Shown here piece by piece: positions 50,018 to 57,042 of a stretch of 64,000 nt of DNA (the stretch's first letter is position 1; each line of letters opens with the position of its first letter). The stretch covers positions 6,322-70,321 of the forward strand of contig DASPNM010000020.1 of NCBI GenBank assembly GCA_035626515.1, written 5' to 3'. The stretch comes from DASPNM01 sp035626515. GTDB taxonomy: Bacteria > Bacteroidota > Bacteroidia > Chitinophagales > Chitinophagaceae. The notes under the pieces are model-generated. The model ran no database searches and was not told where the DNA came from. It saw nothing but the letters and a program-made list of their open reading frames with translations. The position numbers were made by a program, and so were the translations under genes.

Positions 50018-50025
50018 TATATTTG
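50018..50025 (+). promoter_or_regulatory. -7 box TATATTTG for the TonB receptor
   Basis: Exact TAnnTTTG match ending four bases before the ATG at 50030, directly downstream of the second operator-like site. Confidence 0.6.
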
Positions 50026-50029
50026 TGCC

Positions 50030-52330
50030 ATGAAGCAATGGTACCTGGCGGTTTTGACGTTTTTTATTGGTTCCTCCCTGATCGCGCAGCCCGGTTCGCT
50101 CTCCGGCCGCGTGTCGGCCGATTCAGTGCCGCTGGCGGGCGCCACCGTAGAGATCAGAAAGCTGCAGCTGCGCACTGCGACGGATTCGACAGGCTTTTAC
50201 CGCTTCCACCAGCTCCCCTCCGGGAATCATTTGCTGCACATCAGCGTGATCGGTTACGAACCGGTGCACGAAATGGTGCGCGTCCATCCCGGGAAAGAGC
50301 AGGTGGGCGTATACCATCTCCGGCCGCTGGCGCAGTCCATGGAATCGGTCGTCGTGACGGGCACCCTCCGGCCCGTGTTGCGCAAGGAAAGTCCCATCCT
50401 CGTGGAAGTGTACACGCCGCAGTTCCTGAAGAAAAATCCGGTTCCGAGCATCTTTGAAGCGCTGCAGCAAGTGAACGGCGTGAGGCCCCAGCTCAACTGC
50501 CAGGTTTGTAATACGGGCGACATTCACATCAACGGCCTCGAAGGTCCGTACACTATGATCACCATCGACGGCATGCCCATCGTAAGCAGCCTCGCTTCGG
50601 TGTACGGCCTCTTCGGGATTCCCACGCAAATGATCGAACGCGTCGAGATCGTGAAAGGCCCCGCGTCCGGCCTCTATGGTTCGGAAGCGATAGGCGGGCT
50701 CATCAATATCATCACTAAATCCCCGGAAAAATCTCCCGCATTGAGCTTCAACGCCATGACCACCGGCTGGCGGGAGCACAGCCTGGATGCGGGCGTGCGG
50801 ATGAAGCTGGGGAAAAAAGCTTTTGACCTCCTGGGAATTAATTATTACAACTACCTCCACCCCCTCGATCATAACGGCGACAATTTCACCGACATCACCC
50901 TGCAACACCGTGTTTCGGTATTCAACAAGATCAGCTGGCGGCGCAACCAGGATCGAATCGCCTCGCTCGCCGCGCGTTATTTCCACGAAGACCGTTGGGG
51001 CGGGGAAATGCAATGGGAGCCGAAATTCCGGGGAACGGATTCCATTTACGGGGAAAGCATTTACACCGACCGCTGGGAACTGATCGGCAACTACCAGCTC
51101 CCTCTTTTCGAAAAAATGTTTTTCAGCTTTTCCGCCACCAGCCATTTGCAGGACTCCTATTACGGTACCACACCCTATTACGGGGACCAGAAGATCCTGT
51201 TCGGACAGTTTCTCTGGCATTGCAACATCCAAAACCGGCACGAAGCGCTGCTGGGGCTGGCGGGACGCTATAATTATTATGACGATAATTCCACCGCGAC
51301 GCTGGACACGCTGACCGGAGCGAACCGGCCCGACCGGGTTTTTCTGCCGGGGATTTTTTTGCAGGACGAATGGAAACCCGCACCGCAGCACCACCTTCTT
51401 CTTGGATTGCGGATGGATTATCATGATGTGCACAAAGGCATTTTCACTCCGCGCTTCGCCTGGAAATGGTCGCCCGCCGGAGAGCACGTGGTGCGGCTGA
51501 ACGCGGGTACGGGATTTCGCGTGGTGAATCTTTTCACGGAAGAGCACGCCGCCCTCACGGGCGCGCGCAAGGTGGAAGTACAGGAAGCATTGCGGCCGGA
51601 GAAAAGCTACAATGTAAACCTGAATTATTCTACGAAAGTTTTTGGGAAACAATCGAGCCTACACCTGGACCTTTCCGCGTGGTACACTTATTTCAACAAC
51701 CAGATCCTACCGGATTACCTGACGGATCCGAATAAGATCATTTACCGCAACCTGGAGGGCCACTCCGTTTCCAGGGGCGGCACGATGAACCTGGAAGCTT
51801 CATTGGGAAGGAGAATGAAACTGATGGCCGGACTGACGGTCCAGGATGTGTCGAAGATGACGCGAAACGGGAACGGTGCCAAATTACGCGAAGAAGTAAT
51901 GCTTACCGAGAAATGGAGCGGCACCTGGAGCCTTGCCTATGTGTTTCCTGCAGAGGGAATCACGGTCGATTATACCGGTAAAATTTACGGCCCGATGAAG
52001 CTCCCGCTTGTTTCCGCGCTCGATCCCCGCCGGCCGCTCTCACCCGTCTGGAGCCTGCAGAATATTCAGTTCAGCAAAAAATTCTCTTCCGTGTTCGAGG
52101 TTTACACGGGCGTGAAAAATATCCTGAACTGGACGCCCGCCAGGAACAATCCTTTTATCATCGCCCGTTCGCATGATCCCTTTGACAAGAAAGTGGAGTA
52201 CGACGGGTCGGGGAATGTGCTGGTCACCCAGGAAAACCCATACGGCCTGACCTTCGATCCTTCATACGTGTATGCTCCCAACCAGGGCCGCCGGTTTTTT
52301 GCAGGCCTGCGGGTGACATTGTCCAGGTAA
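50030..52330 (+). CDS. TonB-dependent outer-membrane receptor, probably metal-regulated
   Basis: A 766-residue receptor. It has a signal peptide (ends LIAQ), a CarboxypepD_reg-like N-terminal extension (GSLSGRVSADSVPLAGATVEIRK, about 22-100), a plug domain (ESVVVTGTLRPVL, INGLEGPYTMITIDGMPI, RVEIVKGPASGLYGSEAIGGLINIITK) and a 22-strand barrel ending RRFFAGLRVTLSR. The plug has an unusual NCQVCN pair. No SusD partner follows, so it imports a metal complex or small ligand rather than a polysaccharide. Divergence from a DtxR-type repressor and the palindrome suggest Mn or Fe control. Confidence 0.92.
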   Translation: MKQWYLAVLTFFIGSSLIAQPGSLSGRVSADSVPLAGATVEIRKLQLRTATDSTGFYRFHQLPSGNHLLHISVIGYEPVHEMVRVHPGKEQVGVYHLRPLAQSMESVVVTGTLRPVLRKESPILVEVYTPQFLKKNPVPSIFEALQQVNGVRPQLNCQVCNTGDIHINGLEGPYTMITIDGMPIVSSLASVYGLFGIPTQMIERVEIVKGPASGLYGSEAIGGLINIITKSPEKSPALSFNAMTTGWREHSLDAGVRMKLGKKAFDLLGINYYNYLHPLDHNGDNFTDITLQHRVSVFNKISWRRNQDRIASLAARYFHEDRWGGEMQWEPKFRGTDSIYGESIYTDRWELIGNYQLPLFEKMFFSFSATSHLQDSYYGTTPYYGDQKILFGQFLWHCNIQNRHEALLGLAGRYNYYDDNSTATLDTLTGANRPDRVFLPGIFLQDEWKPAPQHHLLLGLRMDYHDVHKGIFTPRFAWKWSPAGEHVVRLNAGTGFRVVNLFTEEHAALTGARKVEVQEALRPEKSYNVNLNYSTKVFGKQSSLHLDLSAWYTYFNNQILPDYLTDPNKIIYRNLEGHSVSRGGTMNLEASLGRRMKLMAGLTVQDVSKMTRNGNGAKLREEVMLTEKWSGTWSLAYVFPAEGITVDYTGKIYGPMKLPLVSALDPRRPLSPVWSLQNIQFSKKFSSVFEVYTGVKNILNWTPARNNPFIIARSHDPFDKKVEYDGSGNVLVTQENPYGLTFDPSYVYAPNQGRRFFAGLRVTLSR

Positions 52331-52386
52331 CATTTATTAACGCTGCCGAACAGCACACCTCGAAGGGCTAATAATTTACGGAAGCG

Positions 52387-52704
52387 TTAGGTTTTATAGT
52401 CTTCGCGCACGGGGCTGAACACGTCAATCACGGTCGAGTCCTCGGTCACCACGGCAGAATGCGGCAAATTCGACGGGATCACATAATAGGTTCCGGTGGT
52501 AAGGCAGCAGGTCTCACCGGCGATCACCATGTCCAGTCTGCCCTTGACGATAAAAGTGATCTGTTCCTGCCGGTGCCGGTGCTCCGGGATCGAGCTTCCC
52601 GCTTTCAGCTCCACAAATCCCAGCGTCATCGTGTCCCCATGCACGTAATGCCCGGTGATCCCCGGCGCCAGCTCTTTTGGGCTGATATTCTTTATCTGGT
52701 TCAT
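52387..52704 (-). CDS. Small cupin-domain protein
   Basis: A 105-residue single cupin: MTLGFVELKAGSSIPEHRHRQEQITFIVKGRLDMVIAGE (first motif with His-x-His and a Gln in the usual Glu position) and TTGTYYVIPSNLPHSAVVTEDSTVIDVF (second motif, His). It is probably a metal-binding sensor or isomerase of unassigned substrate. The ATG at 52704 is preferred over an upstream start adding six residues. It is convergent with the TonB receptor gene and downstream of the TauE/SafE gene, from which it is separated by a heptad tract. Confidence 0.82.
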   Translation of the reverse strand: MNQIKNISPKELAPGITGHYVHGDTMTLGFVELKAGSSIPEHRHRQEQITFIVKGRLDMVIAGETCCLTTGTYYVIPSNLPHSAVVTEDSTVIDVFSPVREDYKT

Positions 52705-52726
52705 CGTATTCGAAAGGTACAAAGTT

Positions 52727-52768
52727 CCCCACTCCCGCGACTTTCGACTACCGACTATCGACTACCGA
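52727..52768. repeat. 7-bp tandem tract (CTACCGA/CTATCGA) abutting a stop codon
   Basis: Six heptads: CCCCACT, CCCGCGA, CTTTCGA, CTACCGA, CTATCGA and CTACCGA. The next heptad contains the TAG stop of the leftward TauE/SafE gene. On the sense strand it reads TAGTCGG/TAGTCGA, C-poor. Confidence 0.85.
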
Positions 52769-53542
52769 CTAAATAAAACCTGCTCCAAGCGCCACAGAAA
52801 GTAACAGCAGCATGACAGCGACCAGCTTTTGGATGAACCCAAGCGTGAGTTTTTTGAGCAGCCGGTTCCCGAGAAAGGCGCCCGTGATCGCGGCAAGCGT
52901 GGCCGCGGCTACCAGTCCGACGTTTTCCTCAAGTCCCGCCGTGGCAAAACGCGTGGAATAAACCGAAAGCCGCGTGAGATCAATGAAGGTGGAGACCACG
53001 ACCCCGGTTCCGATGAATGCCTCCTTCGAAAGTCCAGCGCGGATCAGGAACGCGCTCCGCAACGCTCCCTGGTTGCCCGAGAGTCCGCCGAAAAAACCGC
53101 TCAGCGCGCCCCCGAGCGGGAGCTGTCTTTTCCCGAATTGCAGCTGACGGAATCGCGGGATCAGCTCCATCATCGCGAAGGCAATCAGCAGCAGCGCCAC
53201 GGTGAGGTTTACTGGTGAAACTTCGAATGTTCTTTCACCGACGGAATAACGGAGCAATGGCTTCAGGCCCGTGAGCTCCAGCAGCAGCCAGGCGCCGAGG
53301 GCGGCCGCGAGCACGGCCGGAATTCCAAACCGCAGCAGCACGTTTTTGTTCGCTTTTTTCCCGACCAAAAAAAGTTTGAAAATATTGTTGAAAAAGTGCA
53401 CGACACCCGTGAGCGCTACTGCCACCTCGATGGGAAAGAATATCGCGAACACCGGCGTGAGTACTGTGCCGAGGCCGAATCCTGAAAAAAACGTCAGGAT
53501 CGCGGCGAGGAATGCAGCCAGGTAAATAATCGCGATTTCCAT
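52769..53542 (-). CDS. TauE/SafE (TSUP) family permease
   Basis: A 257-residue membrane protein with about eight hydrophobic helices and the two internal TSUP repeats. These are marked by FSGFGLGTVLTPVFAIFFPIEVAVALTGVVHFFNN and GALSGFFGGLSGNQGALRSAFLIRAGLSKEAFIGTGVVVS. The family exports sulfite, taurine-derived sulfur anions or related compounds. No sulfur gene is adjacent, so the substrate is unknown. Its ATG overlaps the ATP-grasp gene stop (TGATG), implying co-expression with that gene. Confidence 0.9.
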   Translation of the reverse strand: MEIAIIYLAAFLAAILTFFSGFGLGTVLTPVFAIFFPIEVAVALTGVVHFFNNIFKLFLVGKKANKNVLLRFGIPAVLAAALGAWLLLELTGLKPLLRYSVGERTFEVSPVNLTVALLLIAFAMMELIPRFRQLQFGKRQLPLGGALSGFFGGLSGNQGALRSAFLIRAGLSKEAFIGTGVVVSTFIDLTRLSVYSTRFATAGLEENVGLVAAATLAAITGAFLGNRLLKKLTLGFIQKLVAVMLLLLSVALGAGFI

Positions 53543-54738
53543 CAGGTTTCAAAATAGCAAAGCGATCCGCCCACCCAGTCGCGGTCTTTGTTGTACCGCA
53601 CCCCGATCATCTTTCCTTTACTCAGCCGGGCGAGGTTGTTTACCGCAACGGGACGCGGAGTTCCGGGTTTCCAGAAATAGAAGATGCGAATCTCGGCCTT
53701 CGCGGGTTCGTCGGGGGTTTCGATGGCGCCGGCATACCGCACTTTCCGCTGCAGGATCCAGTTCTGCGGATCCGGGATCTTTTCCAGTTCCTCGCGAACA
53801 ATGTCGATCACCACTCCCTGCCCCGCAAAAGAGAACAGCGGCTTGAGCACATAGTGCTCCAGGTCATCGGGCAATTGCTTTACCTGGTCGAGGAAATAGG
53901 TGGCGGGAACATAAGGGTGCCGCAAAAAAGGAATTGTGTATTTGCTGATCCGGTAGAACCAATTCGGGTGCGGGGCCCATTCCACATCGAGCTCTTCAAA
54001 AAAAATTTTTCCTTTTTCCCTTGCTGCAGCTTCCTGGTGGAACAGATCGTCGAAGATCACGCGGTTGTAGATCCTGCGTACCTCTGTTTTTTTTCCGTTT
54101 CTCAGGTAAAACAGCTTTTTCCCCTCGCGAATCAGCTTGGTCAGACAAACCGTGTGGATCCCGGTATAATCCTCTGTGCAGTAAAAATCGATTCTTGTTT
54201 TTTGCCTTTCGGGAAAGATTTCGAGCAGAATTACGTGTTGCGGTGCGTGTCCTCCCAGCACGATTTCGCGAAACAAGTCAAGGTAAGAGTCGCGGTCGTG
54301 TCGATTCAGGTAGGTGTGGAATCCCGCAGGCACATCGAAATGACGCCGGAATACGTCATCCAACAGGACCTGGTAGGCGGACAGGGAAGGGAAACCCTGC
54401 ATTTCGATCAATTGCGGTTCGTGTTCGCCTTCCTCGTTGGTGCAGACCCCAAAATCAAAGGCGATGAATTCGCAGCGGCCCATTTCGCCGGGAACGTTGA
54501 GCTGCGGGGGCACAGCATCTTTGGTCCATTCCTGGAAGCGGGGATCGGCGATCACGTCAACGATACTTTCGCAGGCATCGAACAGCTTGTCGCGGAATGC
54601 CGCGGGCACAAAGACCGCGGTTTCGGCCACGCGAAACTCGATCTGCCCTGGATGCGCGCGATCTAGCTCGTCCAAAAAATCGCGGTAGCGTTCCTGGCGG
54701 AAAGAATCGTTGAATGCTTTTCGGATCGCGGGGATCAT
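53542..54738 (-). CDS. Circularly permuted ATP-grasp-like protein
   Basis: A 398-residue cytosolic protein with the arrangement of the permuted ATP-grasp ligases (glutathionylspermidine synthase-like). An N-terminal acidic Mg/substrate region carries EFIAFDFGVCTNEEGEHEPQLIEMQGFPSLSAYQ, then FYCTEDYTGI and RRIYNRVIFDDL. The ATP-binding YVLKPLFSFAGQGVVIDI comes late, followed by NWILQRKV and AEIRIFYFWKP. It should form amide bonds, but the substrate is unknown. It is divergent from the glutamine-amidotransferase-like gene. A TATCTTTC near-match promoter box lies five bases before the ATG. Confidence 0.75.
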   Translation of the reverse strand: MIPAIRKAFNDSFRQERYRDFLDELDRAHPGQIEFRVAETAVFVPAAFRDKLFDACESIVDVIADPRFQEWTKDAVPPQLNVPGEMGRCEFIAFDFGVCTNEEGEHEPQLIEMQGFPSLSAYQVLLDDVFRRHFDVPAGFHTYLNRHDRDSYLDLFREIVLGGHAPQHVILLEIFPERQKTRIDFYCTEDYTGIHTVCLTKLIREGKKLFYLRNGKKTEVRRIYNRVIFDDLFHQEAAAREKGKIFFEELDVEWAPHPNWFYRISKYTIPFLRHPYVPATYFLDQVKQLPDDLEHYVLKPLFSFAGQGVVIDIVREELEKIPDPQNWILQRKVRYAGAIETPDEPAKAEIRIFYFWKPGTPRPVAVNNLARLSKGKMIGVRYNKDRDWVGGSLCYFET

Positions 54739-54852
54739 CGAAGGAAAGATACTGAATCAACATTATAGCCGCTGGCGGTATGTAAGCAACTGGAATTCAC
54801 ATTTGTGGGAAAGTGCTCAACATCGCTGCCGTTTTTGGCGTTATTTAATCAT

Positions 54853-54860
54853 TATGTTTG
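54853..54860 (+). promoter_or_regulatory. -7 box TATGTTTG for the amidotransferase-like gene
   Basis: Exact TAnnTTTG match ending five bases before the ATG at 54866. It overlaps the alternative ATG at 54854, arguing for the 54866 start. Confidence 0.5.
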
Positions 54861-54865
54861 CTTCC

Positions 54866-55705
54866 ATGCAACCATCCGCAACGGTGCGCGTTGCCATTCT
54901 CGACCTTTATGAAGGCCGTCCGAACCAGGGCATGCGCTGCCTCCAGCAGATCCTGCACGAATGGGAAAGGAATTCCGGTCTGCACGCAGAGCACCACGTC
55001 TTCGACGTCCGAAAGAAAAATGAGCTCCCCGATCTTTCGTATGATATCTACATTTCGAGCGGCGGTCCCGGCGATCCTCTCGCCACCCGGTTCGAGGACT
55101 GGGACATTGCCTGGTGCCGCTGGCTGGACGGAGTGGTGCGGTGGAACGACAACCCGGAGCAGCAACGGAAGAAAAAGGTCTTTTTCATTTGTCATTCTTT
55201 CCAACTCGCCAGCCGCTATTTCAATATCGGCGTTGTCAGAAAACGACGCTCCACCGCTTTTGGAGTTTTCCCGGTGCACATGCTCGAAGCAGGTTGGGAA
55301 GAACCGGTGTTCGAGGGATTGAAAGATCCCTTTTACGCGGTGGACAGCCGCGATTTCCAGGTGGTGCAGCCCAGGGCAGATCGGCTCGACAAGCTTGGGG
55401 CCCGGCTGCTCTGCATCGAAAAAGAGCGTCCGCACGTTCCGTACGAGCGGGCCATCATGGGGATTCGCTTCAACGAGCACATGATCGGCACGCAGTTTCA
55501 TCCGGAGGCGGACGCGGTGGGGATGACCATTCACCTGCTGACGGAAGAGAAGCGGAGGACGGTGATCGAGAATTACGGCGAAGAGAAGCTCTGGGCCATG
55601 CTCCACCATCTCAATGATCCCGACAAGATCATGTGGACCTACGCGCATATTCTCCCGAATTTCCTCAACCAGGCCATCGCGCAGGAGGTGTTGCACGGGG
55701 AGTGA
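54866..55705 (+). CDS. Class I glutamine-amidotransferase-like protein
   Basis: A 279-residue cytosolic protein with a GATase1 fold. A Gly-rich oxyanion turn (SSGGPGDP, about 64-71) precedes the nucleophile Cys109 in FFICHSFQLA and His212-x-Glu214 in GTQFHPEAD, a complete catalytic triad. No synthetase domain is fused, so ammonia would pass to a partner. The divergent ATP-grasp gene is an attractive candidate, by context only. An alternative ATG at 54854 overlaps a -7 box. The C-terminal helical segment (NYGEEKLWAMLHHLNDPDKIMW) is extra to the core domain. Confidence 0.85.
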   Translation: MQPSATVRVAILDLYEGRPNQGMRCLQQILHEWERNSGLHAEHHVFDVRKKNELPDLSYDIYISSGGPGDPLATRFEDWDIAWCRWLDGVVRWNDNPEQQRKKKVFFICHSFQLASRYFNIGVVRKRRSTAFGVFPVHMLEAGWEEPVFEGLKDPFYAVDSRDFQVVQPRADRLDKLGARLLCIEKERPHVPYERAIMGIRFNEHMIGTQFHPEADAVGMTIHLLTEEKRRTVIENYGEEKLWAMLHHLNDPDKIMWTYAHILPNFLNQAIAQEVLHGE

Positions 55706-55780
55706 TCAGCCCGTTCTTCGGGTTCTTTTCACTACGGCCGCATCGAACCGAGTGCCTCCAACAAGCCCTGATCGACAGCC

Positions 55781-56269
55781 ATGAAACAAAAACCTTTATT
55801 GGTATTTCGAGCCGCACTTGAGTCCGACATCCCGGGAATGCAAATCGTTCGCAATGCCGTCACCGAAAACCGGCTTTCGGATCCTTCCGTCATCAGGGAC
55901 TCCGATTACCTGCCCTTTATTGATTCAAATGGAAGGGGATGGGTATGCACGGTGAACGAAACAGTTGTCGGGTTCGCCTTTGTAGACGCCGTCCACAGGA
56001 ATGTCTGGGCATTGTTTGTCCACCCGGAATTTGAAAATATGGGAATCGGGAAAACTCTTCACCAGTTGATGCTTGACTGGTATTTTTTCAACCATACGGG
56101 GACCTTGTGGCTGAGCACGGCTCCCCAAACAAGGGCTGAACGATTCTATGAGCTGCTCGGCTGGGAAAGAACAGGGATTCACGGGAAGGAGATCAAATTT
56201 GAGCTAAGCGTTGAGAACTGGAACGCTACCCGGAACCGGGTCCGCCCGGACCTCCCGAATGGTGACTGA
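55781..56269 (+). CDS. GNAT-family N-acetyltransferase
   Basis: A 162-residue acetyltransferase: FRAALESDIPGMQIVRNAVTEN, GWVCTVNETVVGFAFVDAVHRNVWALFVHPEFENMGIGKTLHQLMLDWYF (the beta 4 and CoA turn E-x-M-G-I-G) and LWLSTAPQTRAERFYELLGWERTG. The substrate is unknown. It follows the amidotransferase-like gene by 75 bases and precedes a DUF1801 gene by 37 bases on the same strand. Confidence 0.88.
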   Translation: MKQKPLLVFRAALESDIPGMQIVRNAVTENRLSDPSVIRDSDYLPFIDSNGRGWVCTVNETVVGFAFVDAVHRNVWALFVHPEFENMGIGKTLHQLMLDWYFFNHTGTLWLSTAPQTRAERFYELLGWERTGIHGKEIKFELSVENWNATRNRVRPDLPNGD

Positions 56270-56306
56270 GTGGACAGCTGCAGACAGATTTTGTATTTTC
56301 ACAGCT

Positions 56307-56762
56307 ATGGCTGCAATAAAAACCAGGCAAACCGACGCCAGCGTTACCGATTTCATCAACAGCTTTGCCAAAACCGAACAAAGACGAAGGGATAGTTTCG
56401 AGCTCGTGAAGCTTATGCGGGAGGAAACGAGCTTCGAGCCAAAAATGTGGGGTCCTTCTATCATCGGGTTCGGTCGCTACCATTACAAATCCGACCGGAG
56501 CCGGCAGGAGGGCGACTGGCCGCTCGTGGGCTTTTCACCCCGCGCCGCTGCCATTTCGCTGTATGTTTACACCGGGAAAAAGGAACACGCGCACCTGCTC
56601 AAAGACCTTGGTAAGTTCACGATGGGTAAGGTCTGCATCTACGTAAAGAAATTATCGGGCATCAACCAGCAAACGCTCAGGAAACTCATCAGGGTATCGA
56701 TTGAATATTTGCGGGAAAAGTATGGGGTCATGGAAGTCGGGAAAGTCAGTAAAGACGGCTGA
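56307..56762 (+). CDS. DUF1801 (YdhG/YjhX-like) protein
   Basis: A 151-residue cytosolic protein of the DUF1801 family: ASVTDFINSFAKTEQRRRDSFELVKLMREETSFEPKMWGPSIIGFGRYHYKSDRSRQEGDWPLVGFSPRAAAISLYVYTG and GKFTMGKVCIYVKKLSGINQQTLRKLI. The biochemical role of the family is unknown, with small-molecule or iron-chaperone-like binding proposed for relatives. The ATG at 56307 is preferred over a longer frame that overlaps the GNAT gene. TATTTTCA five bases upstream is a weak promoter match. Confidence 0.85.
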   Translation: MAAIKTRQTDASVTDFINSFAKTEQRRRDSFELVKLMREETSFEPKMWGPSIIGFGRYHYKSDRSRQEGDWPLVGFSPRAAAISLYVYTGKKEHAHLLKDLGKFTMGKVCIYVKKLSGINQQTLRKLIRVSIEYLREKYGVMEVGKVSKDG

Positions 56763-56770
56763 TCCGGCTG

Positions 56771-56802
56771 ACCAGTCGATAAGTTGACAGGTTGACTGGG
56801 AG
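56771..56802. repeat. 8-bp tandem tract (ACAGGTTG) after a stop codon
   Basis: Octads ACCAGTCG, ATAAGTTG, ACAGGTTG and ACTGGGAG begin eight bases after the DUF1801 stop, on its sense strand. Confidence 0.7.
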
Positions 56803-56881
56803 AAGTCATGGCGCAGTGCTCCTCCGTGTCCCCGTGGTTAAATCCAGCAGCACTTAGGGGCAAGAAGGTTATGGAAACTGA

Positions 56882-56913
56882 GTTTACTGGTTGACGCGTT
56901 GACAGGTTATGAA
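56882..56913. repeat. 8-bp tandem tract (GTTGACAG)
   Basis: Octads GTTTACTG, GTTGACGC, GTTGACAG and GTTATGAA, the same family as the tract at 56771. Confidence 0.75.
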
Positions 56914-56921
56914 TTGTGCGT

Positions 56922-56956
56922 ATGAGCCATGATCCATTCGCCATGAACCATATCTA
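56922..56956. repeat. 7-bp tandem tract (ATGAACC-like)
   Basis: Heptads ATGAGCC, ATGATCC, ATTCGCC, ATGAACC and ATATCTA, directly following the octad tract. Confidence 0.65.
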
Positions 56957-56994
56957 CCAGTGCGAGAAACAGTGCCACGGCGGAGAACTTCCAT

Positions 56995-57042
56995 GCCCTA
57001 ACGCCCTCACTCCCTAACTTTCTAACCCTCTAACTTCCCAAC
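56995..57042. repeat. 8-bp tandem tract (TTTCTAAC) abutting a stop codon
   Basis: Six octads: GCCCTAAC, GCCCTCAC, TCCCTAAC, TTTCTAAC, CCTCTAAC and TTCCCAAC. It reaches the stop codon of the leftward DUF3857 gene. On that gene's sense strand it reads GTTAGAAA-like, C-poor. Confidence 0.85.

Noticed and set aside
50123..51652. Open reading frame of about 509 codons on the minus strand
   Set aside because: It is a shadow of the TonB receptor gene; no domain or signal is recognisable and the composition follows the opposite frame.
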